From assembly GCF_036013525.1 (NCBI RefSeq), contig NZ_CP107853.1, positions 12,276,001 to 12,340,000 of the forward strand: a stretch of 64,000 nt of DNA. Direction: 5' to 3'. The notes under the pieces are model-generated. The model saw nothing but the letters and a program-made list of their open reading frames with translations, did not search any database and was not told the DNA's origin. Positions 8,382-15,653 of the stretch are shown piece by piece; positions within the stretch are counted from its first letter, which is position 1; the number at the start of each line of letters is the position of its first letter. The stretch is from Nonomuraea sp. NBC_00507. GTDB taxonomy: Bacteria; Actinomycetota; Actinomycetes; Streptosporangiales; Streptosporangiaceae. The position numbers and the translations under genes are program-made.

Positions 8382-9860
8382 TCAACGCCGCAGCAAGTGG
8401 AGTTCTTGGCCGCGGAAAATGGTCTTGAAGCCGTCCACCTCAAGCAGGAACCCGTTCTGACTTGCCGGCGCCAGGACGTACCTGACGGGCAGCCGAGCGT
8501 GATCACCGGCGGCCAGGAGCTCGCCTGCGTGCCGGTTGAGCGGGTCCTCGCCGCGCACCCGCAACCGGCTGCCGTCCGGCAGCCCGACGTACAGCGTGTC
8601 GTCCCAGACGACCCGGCGCGCGAAGAGCTTCGTGGCCGGGTCCAGCACGATCCGGCCGCCGTTCCAGGCGAAGGCACGGTGCGCGCCCCAGGGCAGCGAC
8701 AGCAGCGCTCCGGGGACGGGGTCGGCGTTGACGATCCGCTGCACGGCCGTCCAGTCCTGCGGGTACGTGACCGCCGCCAGCCGCCCGAACCCCCCGAACG
8801 CGAGCGTGGGCAGCACCAGCACCGGCGCCACGATCCCGACCAGTGCGGGCGCCCCCTCCTTCAAGGCCGCGGCCAGGCCGACCGCGACCAGGAGGGCGAG
8901 CGGCGCGAGATAGACCTGGCCGTCGCGCAGCGGCCCGAATCCCGGCCAGAGGGCGATGAGCCACTTGAGCGCCTCGCGGCCGGCCGTGAACGCCCCCAGC
9001 GCCGCCAGGCAGAGCCCGGCCGCCGCGGCCACGGCCAGCCCGCCCCACCACGCCGGCCGGTCCTGGGCGGCGCGGAGCCGTACGTAGCCGAAGACGCCCA
9101 CCGCGACCAGGAGCAGGCGCGCGGTGGCGAGCCACCACGACTCCTGGCCGGGCAGCCCGGCGTCGGCGCTCCAGATGCCACCCAGGGAGAGCAGGCTGCC
9201 CACGACGCCGAAGGGCCCGTCGGCGCGCGCCGCGAACGCGTCGACCCCCGCCGGGTCCGTCACCGCGCCCGAGGTCAGCGCCGGAACCGCCCAGGGCAGG
9301 CTGAACACGATCAGGATCGCGGCGACCACCGGCACTGCGCGGCGCGTGACGGCGATCGGCATCAGGGTGAGCGCCGAGACCAGCATGGCCTGGAACCCGC
9401 CGATCGCCGCGGGGAGCAGCGCCAGGGCGAGCCGGGTCCAGTGCGTGCCCACGGCCCGCACCGCCCACGGCAGGCCGGCCACGCCGAGCAGCAGCGCCCA
9501 CTGGCCGAGCATGAGCCGCTGCGCGAGATAGATGTTCCACGCGTAGCAGGCGGCCGCGGCCAGCCGCGCCAGCCTGCGCTCCGGCGGCACCAGCGCCGCC
9601 GCGCCGGTCGCGGCCAGCACGAAGATCGCGACCAGCATGCCCTTCTGCACGATCTCCACGGGCAGCACCTGGGACAGCAGCGCCACCACCAGATCGCTGG
9701 GCACGGCACGGGGGAAGCCGCCGCTGTCGGGCAGGAGCGGCGGGTCGGGCACGAAGAGCAGGTCGTAGCGGAGCACCAGCCCCCAGCCCAAGGCGGGCCC
9801 CAGCGCCAGCACCGCCAGCACCACACCCAGGAGCGCGGGTGACGACCGGTCGACAGTCAC
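8382..9860 (-). CDS. polytopic membrane protein, probable envelope glycan enzyme
   Basis: About 492 aa from GTG 9860, which is preceded by AGAGG at a workable distance and starts directly before the first membrane helix. ATG 9890 and GTG 9926 are upstream alternatives. About ten membrane segments occupy residues 10-360. A soluble C-terminal domain follows (TYPQDWTAVQRIV onward) with a strand pattern like the extracellular caps of GT-C enzymes. A first-loop DPPLLPDSGG segment could supply acidic residues. The neighbouring operon suggests glycan assembly; no specific family could be named. Confidence 0.6.
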   Translation of the reverse strand: MTVDRSSPALLGVVLAVLALGPALGWGLVLRYDLLFVPDPPLLPDSGGFPRAVPSDLVVALLSQVLPVEIVQKGMLVAIFVLAATGAAALVPPERRLARLAAAACYAWNIYLAQRLMLGQWALLLGVAGLPWAVRAVGTHWTRLALALLPAAIGGFQAMLVSALTLMPIAVTRRAVPVVAAILIVFSLPWAVPALTSGAVTDPAGVDAFAARADGPFGVVGSLLSLGGIWSADAGLPGQESWWLATARLLLVAVGVFGYVRLRAAQDRPAWWGGLAVAAAAGLCLAALGAFTAGREALKWLIALWPGFGPLRDGQVYLAPLALLVAVGLAAALKEGAPALVGIVAPVLVLPTLAFGGFGRLAAVTYPQDWTAVQRIVNADPVPGALLSLPWGAHRAFAWNGGRIVLDPATKLFARRVVWDDTLYVGLPDGSRLRVRGEDPLNRHAGELLAAGDHARLPVRYVLAPASQNGFLLEVDGFKTIFRGQELHLLRR

Positions 9861-9931
9861 CGAGCACCGCCTCTCCCCTGCCCCGGACATTCCAGGCACA
9901 GGGGAGCGTAGCCGCCGTAGCGTCACATGCG

Positions 9932-12190
9932 TTACTTGCCGGGCTCAGGGTCCCTCGGCAGGCCGAGCATCCGCTCGCCGATGATGTTGAGCTGCACCTC
10001 CGTGGTGCCGCCGTAGATCGTCATGGCCCTGGTGGCCAGCACCGCCCGGGTCCAGTAGCCGGCGTCGCCGAGCCTGGCGTCGGCCGCCGTCGTGGCGGCG
10101 GCGCCCAGCAACTCCACGGCCGTCTCGGAGACGTGCTGAGCGTGGGAGGTGGACAACAGCTTGCGTACGGAGGCGTCCGCGCCCGGCTCGTTCCCCGCGA
10201 GTTGCTTGAGCGTGACCCGCAGCGAGAGCGCGTTGATCGAGTGGCCCTCGCAGACGACCGCCGCCACCGTCTGCGCCTCGGCCGGCGTCAGCTCGCGGCC
10301 GAGCCGCCCGATGAGGCCGAGCAGGTCGGGCACGGACGCGCCGGTGCCACCCGAGCCGGACGACAGCGAGACACGCTCGTTGGACAGCGTGTTGCGGGCG
10401 ACCTTCCAGCCCTGGCCGACCTCACCCACGACCAGGTCGTCGGAGACGAAGACGTCGTCGAGGAAGACCTCGTTGAACAGGTTCTCGCCGGTCATCTCGG
10501 TCAGCGGCCTGACGGTGACGCCGGGGGCCTTCATGTCGACCAGGAAGTAGGTGATGCCCTCGTGCTTGGTGCCCTCGCTGGAGTTGCGGGCGATGCAGAT
10601 GCCCCACTCGGCCACGTGGGCGACCGAGGTCCAGATCTTCTGCCCGGTGAGCTTCCAGCCGCCCTCGACCTTCTCCGCCTTCATCTGCAGCGAGGCCAGG
10701 TCGGACCCCGCACCGGGCTCGGAGAACAGCTGGCACCAGATCATCTCACCGCTGAGCGTCTTGGGCAGGAAACGCTCCTGCTGCTCGGGGGTGCCGTACA
10801 CGGCGATGGACGGCACCACCCACGCGCCGATGATCAGCGCGGGTGTGCGAACCTTGGCGGCCTTGAGCTCCTGCGCGATCAGCACCTGCTCCAGCGGCTT
10901 GGCGTCGCGGCCCCACGGCTTGGGCAGGTGGGGCATGACGAAGCCGCGCGCGGCCAGCGCCCGCTTCTGCTCCTTGCCCTCGAGCCGGGCGATCTCCGCG
11001 ATCTCGGCGCGGATGCCCTCGCGCAGCTCTTCCGCGTCCTCCGGCAGGTCGATCTCCATGTCGCGGGAGACGCCCTGGAGCGCCAGCGAGGCCACCGTGG
11101 CGGCCCACTCGGCCGACGAGCCGAGCAGGGCGCGCAGGGTGAGCGCGCGGCGGTAGTAAAGGTGCACGTCGTGCTCGAAGGTGTAGCCGATGCCGCCGAA
11201 CGTCTGGATGGCGTCCTTGGCGCACTGGACCGCTGCGTCGGGGGCCATCACGCCGGCGATGGCGGCGGCGTAGTCCAGCTCCTTGGCTGTGCTGATGGTC
11301 GCGCTCCCTCGGGCCTCCGTTGGCATCGGGCTGAAAGCCCCCGCTCTCTCCGGCCCGGCTCGCCGCTCCGCGGCGCGGGTGGCGTCCCAGACGGTGGCGC
11401 GCGCCTGTTCCAGCGCGACCAGCATGCGGGAGAGCTTGTGCTTGATGCCCTGGAACTGCCCGATCGGGCGGCCGAACTGCACGCGGACCTTCGCGTAGTC
11501 CGCCGCGGCGGACAGGCACCAGGAGGCCAGGCCCGTGGCCTCGGCGCCGAGCAGGATCGCGGCGAGGTTGCGTACGTCGGAGGCCTGGACGCCGCCCAGG
11601 ATGCCCTCGGCGGGCACGGCCACCTCCGACAGCTCGACCTTGGCCACCGGCCTGGTCAGGTCGAGGGACTTGATCTCGGTGACCGTGGCGGAGGAAGCGT
11701 CGATGAGGATCCACTCCTCGCCCTCGGCCGTGGCCACCGGCAACACCAGCGCGTCGGCGAGCGAGCCGCCGAGCACGGGCTCGGCCGTGCCGGAGACGAC
11801 GAGGGAGCCGTCCTCGGCAAGGGTGCCATGCAAGTCGCCGGCCAGCGCGACGGCGCCGGTGCGGGTGCCGTCGGCGAAGGATTCGAGGTGCTCAGGACGC
11901 TTCGACACGTTGATCACGGCGCTGGCCAGCACGGTCGGCACATAGGGGCCGGGGGCCACGCGCTCGGCCAGGGCTTCGACGGCCACCGCCGTCTCCAGCA
12001 GCCCGTAGCCGGAGCCGCCGTATTCCTCGGGCACGTGCAGGCCGAGCAGCCCCTGCTCGGCGAGGCCGGCCCAGAACGGCGGACGCCCGTCCGAACCGGC
12101 GCGCGCGAGCTCCGAGGGGATGTTCCGCTCGGCCCAGCCGCTCACCGACTCGCGGAGCGCCTCATGCTCCTCGCTCAACCCGATCGCCAT
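9932..12190 (-). CDS. fused tandem acyl-CoA dehydrogenase (FadE34-like)
   Basis: 752 aa, about twice a normal acyl-CoA dehydrogenase. Residues 1-365 and about 385-752 are each an ACAD module. The first keeps FGGIGYTFEHDV (FAD-binding region of the partner subunit) but lacks the following YEGT segment. The second lacks FGGxG but keeps IYGGTTEVQ and an intact N-domain (WCQLFSEPGAGSDLASL). Such complementary halves match the fused or heteromeric ACADs that form one FAD site per pair, as described for mycobacterial FadE34/ChsE enzymes of sterol side chains. FAD-dependent alpha,beta-dehydrogenation of a bulky acyl-CoA is therefore likely; the substrate is inferred. ATG 12190 has GGAGG 7 nt upstream. 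Confidence 0.85.
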   Translation of the reverse strand: MAIGLSEEHEALRESVSGWAERNIPSELARAGSDGRPPFWAGLAEQGLLGLHVPEEYGGSGYGLLETAVAVEALAERVAPGPYVPTVLASAVINVSKRPEHLESFADGTRTGAVALAGDLHGTLAEDGSLVVSGTAEPVLGGSLADALVLPVATAEGEEWILIDASSATVTEIKSLDLTRPVAKVELSEVAVPAEGILGGVQASDVRNLAAILLGAEATGLASWCLSAAADYAKVRVQFGRPIGQFQGIKHKLSRMLVALEQARATVWDATRAAERRAGPERAGAFSPMPTEARGSATISTAKELDYAAAIAGVMAPDAAVQCAKDAIQTFGGIGYTFEHDVHLYYRRALTLRALLGSSAEWAATVASLALQGVSRDMEIDLPEDAEELREGIRAEIAEIARLEGKEQKRALAARGFVMPHLPKPWGRDAKPLEQVLIAQELKAAKVRTPALIIGAWVVPSIAVYGTPEQQERFLPKTLSGEMIWCQLFSEPGAGSDLASLQMKAEKVEGGWKLTGQKIWTSVAHVAEWGICIARNSSEGTKHEGITYFLVDMKAPGVTVRPLTEMTGENLFNEVFLDDVFVSDDLVVGEVGQGWKVARNTLSNERVSLSSGSGGTGASVPDLLGLIGRLGRELTPAEAQTVAAVVCEGHSINALSLRVTLKQLAGNEPGADASVRKLLSTSHAQHVSETAVELLGAAATTAADARLGDAGYWTRAVLATRAMTIYGGTTEVQLNIIGERMLGLPRDPEPGK

Positions 12191-12223
12191 TGCTCATCCT
12201 CCAGCCAGGTCCGAGTCATGCCC

Positions 12224-12236
12224 AGAACCATATTCT
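12224..12236. promoter_or_regulatory. imperfect inverted repeat upstream of tandem ACAD
   Basis: AGAAC-CAT-ATTCT lies 34 bp before the ACAD start, in an AT-rich patch (CATATTCTAG). It resembles a TetR-type operator of lipid catabolism genes, but the spacer is 3 nt rather than 2 and one base mismatches. A promoter is probable here because the upstream gene ends at 12260. Confidence 0.3.
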
Positions 12237-12259
12237 AGAGGATGCTTCTGACTCCCTGG

Positions 12260-13249
12260 CTAGAGCGGGCGAACCTGCAGGGCGAGGGTGTTCAGATCGC
12301 GCCAGCGTGCCTTGTTCGACTCGGGGATCGAGGCCATGAGCATCGCCGGCTTGGTCTTGCCCACCTCGACCACCGTCACCATGGCCTGCGCGACCTCCTG
12401 CTCGCCGTCGTTGGTGTAGGTCACCTTGTAGCCGAGCGTCCAGCCCTTGCCGAGCGGGATCTTCTTGGAGGCGGTCCACTCGACCGTGGCGCCCTTGGGG
12501 TATTGGGTGCGGATGCTCCAGCGGACGGCCTGGGTGGCGATCTCCCGGTAGTCGGCGTCCGAGCTGGGCTTCTTCTCGGGCGACTCGCCGGGATACATCG
12601 CCGAGGCGATCAGCGTGAACGGCATCTCGACCTTGCCGATCCGCTGCGCGATCGAGTACGGCGGGTAGGACCTGGCCTTCCACGGCGAAGCCAGCCGCGG
12701 ATAGCTGATCCCGGACTTGGTGTCCGTGATGGTGCCGGTGACCACGGACGCCGTGCCCGAAAGGTTCTTGTACGCCTTGCTCTCCGGCACCGGCGGCAAC
12801 ACGATCGGGCTCTCGCTGACGGTCGGGCTGGGCGAGGCCGCCGTGGGCGTGGCCGACGCCGTCGGTATGGGGGCGACGCGGACGACCTGCTCGCCCGGCT
12901 GGTTGTTGGTCGGCACGTCCCCGGAGAACACCACGAAGATCAGCCCGACCGCCAGGACGGTGGCGAGGATGGCGCCGAACAGGTAGACGACCTTGATCGG
13001 CAGGTCCCCGATGCGGCGGGCCGGGGGCTCGGGCGGCAGCACCGGCGGCATGGGCGGCAAGGGTGGCGGCTGCACCGGCGGCTGGATGGGAGGCCCGGCC
13101 GGGGGCGGGGTCGAGGGCTTGATCGGCACAGAATTCCCCGGCGCCGGAGGGCGAGGGATCCTGATCGTCTCCTCCGCAGGCAGGACGACCTTGCGGAACG
13201 GGGTGGTGGGTGAATCGAAGGAAGGTTTCTGGTCGCCGACGTCCGCCAT
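12260..13249 (-). CDS. proline-rich membrane-anchored protein
   Basis: 329 aa from ATG 13249. The cytoplasmic N-terminus (1-80) is very Pro-rich (runs of PPP around 47-76). One membrane helix follows (about 86-108, YLFGAILATVLAVGLIFVVF), then a Ser/Thr/Pro linker and an extracytoplasmic domain (about 150-329) without a recognised family. The type II topology and Pro-rich cytosolic segment recall regulatory or wall-associated actinobacterial proteins. It is divergent from the HtrA-like gene across 126 bp. No function can be assigned. Confidence 0.75.
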   Translation of the reverse strand: MADVGDQKPSFDSPTTPFRKVVLPAEETIRIPRPPAPGNSVPIKPSTPPPAGPPIQPPVQPPPLPPMPPVLPPEPPARRIGDLPIKVVYLFGAILATVLAVGLIFVVFSGDVPTNNQPGEQVVRVAPIPTASATPTAASPSPTVSESPIVLPPVPESKAYKNLSGTASVVTGTITDTKSGISYPRLASPWKARSYPPYSIAQRIGKVEMPFTLIASAMYPGESPEKKPSSDADYREIATQAVRWSIRTQYPKGATVEWTASKKIPLGKGWTLGYKVTYTNDGEQEVAQAMVTVVEVGKTKPAMLMASIPESNKARWRDLNTLALQVRPL

Positions 13250-13375
13250 GGCCTTGAGGTTACGTCACTACAGAGAGGGATAATTCCCCTACTCCCCCTG
13301 CAGAATCTAATTCTGTACGGTCAGCGGATATTCCGTGAAGCGTATCTTTCCAGTTGAGCTGGGCAGGGACCTGCC

Positions 13376-14446
13376 ATGAGGGAGCCCATCAGGCAGATCA
13401 TCGCGGGACTGCTTGCCGTGCTGCTCACCGGCTGCGGCACGATCACCACGACCGGCACCGCCTCGCCCACGGCCACGTCACCGTCGCCATCACCGACGGC
13501 GACGGCCGCCGGCCCGGCGCAGTCGCTGGAGGCGGCGTACGAGCAGGTGATCACGGATGTCCTGCCCTCCATCGTGCAGATCAACACCAAGGCCGGACTC
13601 GGCTCCGGCATCGTCTTCGACTCTCAAGGGCACATCGTCACCAACGCCCACGTGGTCGGGCAGGCCACGCAGATGAACGTCACGATCGCCACCGGAGGCG
13701 CGCCCCGCCCCGCCCGCCTGGTGAGCTCCTTCGCCGCCGGCGACCTGGCGGTGATCAAGGTGGACAAGCCCGACGGGCTGCGGCCGGCCAAGTTCGGGGA
13801 CTCCTCCAAGCTGCGGGTCGGGCAGATCGTGCTCGCCATGGGCAACCCGCTCGGTCTGTCCGGCAGCGTGACGAATGGGATCGTCTCGGCGGTCGGACGT
13901 ACCGTCACCGAGCCGGAGAACCCCGGCTCCCCCGGCGCCACGATCGCGGGCGCGGTCCAGACCTCGGCCGCGATCAACCCGGGGAACAGCGGCGGCGCGC
14001 TCGTGGACCTGTCCGGCCAGGTGATCGGCATCCCCACGCTCGCCGCCAGAGACCCGGAGCTGGGCGGCGGCGCCGCACCCGGCATCGGTTTCGCGATCCC
14101 GAGCAACACCGCCACCGACATCGCCGGCCAGATCGTCAAGAACGGCAAGGTCACCAACACCCGCCGGGCCGCGCTCGGCATCAGGGGCCGCACCGTCGTC
14201 GGTCCCGACGACGAGCCCAGCGGGGTGGGCGTGGTCGGAGTGGAGCCGGGCAGTGGCGCGGAGAAGGCGGGCATCCGGCCCGGTGACATGATCGTGTCGG
14301 TCAACGACAAGAAGACGCCCACCATGGCTGAGTTGTCCGAGATCCTCACCACTCTCAAACCGGGCGACCAGGCCCGGGTGGCGGTGATGCGGGCCGGCGC
14401 CCAACAGACGCTCAACGTGACGCTGGGGGAGCTCCCGGGCGACTGA
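13376..14446 (+). CDS. HtrA/DegP-like trypsin-PDZ serine protease, lipoprotein
   Basis: 356 aa from ATG 13376. A lipoprotein signal with lipobox LLTGC puts the lipidated Cys at residue 20, followed by a Ser/Thr/Pro linker. The trypsin-like domain spans about 55-240 with all catalytic residues: His92 (TNAHVVG), Asp123 (GDLAVIKVD) and Ser205 (GNSGGALVD). A PDZ domain fills about 250-350 (GVEPGSGAEKAGIRPGD). The enzyme should be active and tethered to the outer face of the membrane, degrading or processing misfolded exported proteins. It ends 4 nt from the convergent OmpA-like gene. Strong call by motif. Confidence 0.93.
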   Translation: MREPIRQIIAGLLAVLLTGCGTITTTGTASPTATSPSPSPTATAAGPAQSLEAAYEQVITDVLPSIVQINTKAGLGSGIVFDSQGHIVTNAHVVGQATQMNVTIATGGAPRPARLVSSFAAGDLAVIKVDKPDGLRPAKFGDSSKLRVGQIVLAMGNPLGLSGSVTNGIVSAVGRTVTEPENPGSPGATIAGAVQTSAAINPGNSGGALVDLSGQVIGIPTLAARDPELGGGAAPGIGFAIPSNTATDIAGQIVKNGKVTNTRRAALGIRGRTVVGPDDEPSGVGVVGVEPGSGAEKAGIRPGDMIVSVNDKKTPTMAELSEILTTLKPGDQARVAVMRAGAQQTLNVTLGELPGD

Positions 14447-14450
14447 CCGA

Positions 14451-15002
14451 TCACTGCTTGGCGGTGAAGACGATCTCCACGCGGCGGTTCTTGGCCCGGT
14501 TCTTCTCCACCGGCTTGCCCTGCACGATGTTGGGCAGCTTGGGCCGGCTCTCGCCGTACCCGCCGGTCTGGAGTGTCATGCCCTGGCCGGTCAGGAGCCC
14601 ACGCATGGCCTGCTGCACGGCCTGCGCCCGGCGCCGCGACAACGCGACGTTGTAGGCGTCGCTCCCCTGGTCATCGGTGTGCCCTTCGATCTTGACCACG
14701 CCACCCGCGCCTTCGGCGTTGACCTTCTCCGCCACCTGCCGCAGCCGCTGCCGGGCCTTGGCGGTCAGCTGCCACTTGTTCAGCGGGAACAGCACGTCGC
14801 TGGTCAACGCGACCGTCACCTGGCGGCCTTGCTTGGTCTCGCTCTCGGTGCCGTCCATCGACTCGACCTCGCCGATGATGTCCTCGACGGGCAGGACCAG
14901 GTTCTCGACCGGACCGGTGGCGTCGGATGGGAGCTCCGGCACGCTCGGCGCCGGGGTCGGGGACAGGACGAGGGCGACGGCCAGGCTAAGAGATCGGAAC
15001 AT
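14451..15002 (-). CDS. OmpA-family peptidoglycan-binding protein
   Basis: 183 aa. ATG 15002 lies inside the preceding lipoprotein gene (17-bp overlap), so translation is probably coupled. A short hydrophobic signal (residues 1-16) is followed by a Pro-rich linker. The OmpA_C domain (about 70-183) has the diaminopimelate-binding signature GHTDDQGSDAYNVALSRRRA. The protein should be exported and bind peptidoglycan non-covalently. Its partner lipoprotein immediately upstream suggests a two-component envelope assembly. An internal start is possible because no clear ribosome site is visible before 15002. Confidence 0.83.
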   Translation of the reverse strand: MFRSLSLAVALVLSPTPAPSVPELPSDATGPVENLVLPVEDIIGEVESMDGTESETKQGRQVTVALTSDVLFPLNKWQLTAKARQRLRQVAEKVNAEGAGGVVKIEGHTDDQGSDAYNVALSRRRAQAVQQAMRGLLTGQGMTLQTGGYGESRPKLPNIVQGKPVEKNRAKNRRVEIVFTAKQ

Positions 15003-15579
15003 CGGTGAACACGCCGAACTTGGGCATCTCAACGTTGATCTTGGTGACGTCCGCGGGCGGCGCGGCGAAGACGGCGTACAGCGTGGACGCCTCGCCCTCC
15101 TCCAGGAACTGGCCTTGGGTGCCGGAGCACACGCATTCGGCGTCCTCGCCGGTGCCGTTGCGGGCGACCCGGTAGCGCTTGGCGTTGACGGGGTCGATCA
15201 GGGAGACGCCGGAGACCGTGAAGTCCAGCGCGGCGGTGCCCAGGCCGTTGTGCACGTTGACCTTGCCGTCGGTCGCGGTGACCGTCCAGTTGAGACTGAC
15301 GATCCTGCCCTGGCGCTTGAGTGCGGTGATCTCGACACGGGCCTTGCCGAACGTGCCCCCGCCCACCTTGGTCTCGCGGGCTGCGATCACCTGGTCTTGT
15401 TGCGCGGGCGCGGTCTGCTGCTCCTGGGCCTCCTTGGGAGTGGGTGTCGCCTGCTCGTCCGAGACGGCCTGCGACTGCCTCTCCTCGCCACCGCCGCCCT
15501 GCTGGCCCGGAAGCATTCCGCAGCCCGCCAGCGCGACGGAGCTCGCGGCCGCGACGGCCAGCGCGATCGTCCTTCGCAT
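14986..15579 (-). CDS. lipoprotein paired with OmpA-like protein
   Basis: 197 aa from ATG 15579. The signal peptide ends in a lipobox (VALAGC, Cys20). A Gln/Glu/Pro-rich linker leads to an immunoglobulin-like beta domain (about 75-197; VSLNWTVTATDGK) with a Cys-x-Cys near 155. Predicted to be anchored in the outer leaflet of the membrane. The gene overlaps the OmpA-like gene, so both are likely made together. No enzymatic motif is visible. The 60 bp upstream should hold the promoter; GAAGG precedes the start. Confidence 0.8.
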   Translation of the reverse strand: MRRTIALAVAAASSVALAGCGMLPGQQGGGGEERQSQAVSDEQATPTPKEAQEQQTAPAQQDQVIAARETKVGGGTFGKARVEITALKRQGRIVSLNWTVTATDGKVNVHNGLGTAALDFTVSGVSLIDPVNAKRYRVARNGTGEDAECVCSGTQGQFLEEGEASTLYAVFAAPPADVTKINVEMPKFGVFTDVPIS

Positions 15580-15653
15580 GATGTGATCACCTTCGTCGTT
15601 CGGGGATGTGGCTCTCACCCTAGGGACGCGACCTTCAGGATCCGCATAGTCCG

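Noticed and set aside
9861..9926. N-terminal extension of the membrane protein at 8382-9860
   Set aside because: The added residues are Arg-rich and precede the first membrane helix without a better ribosome site.
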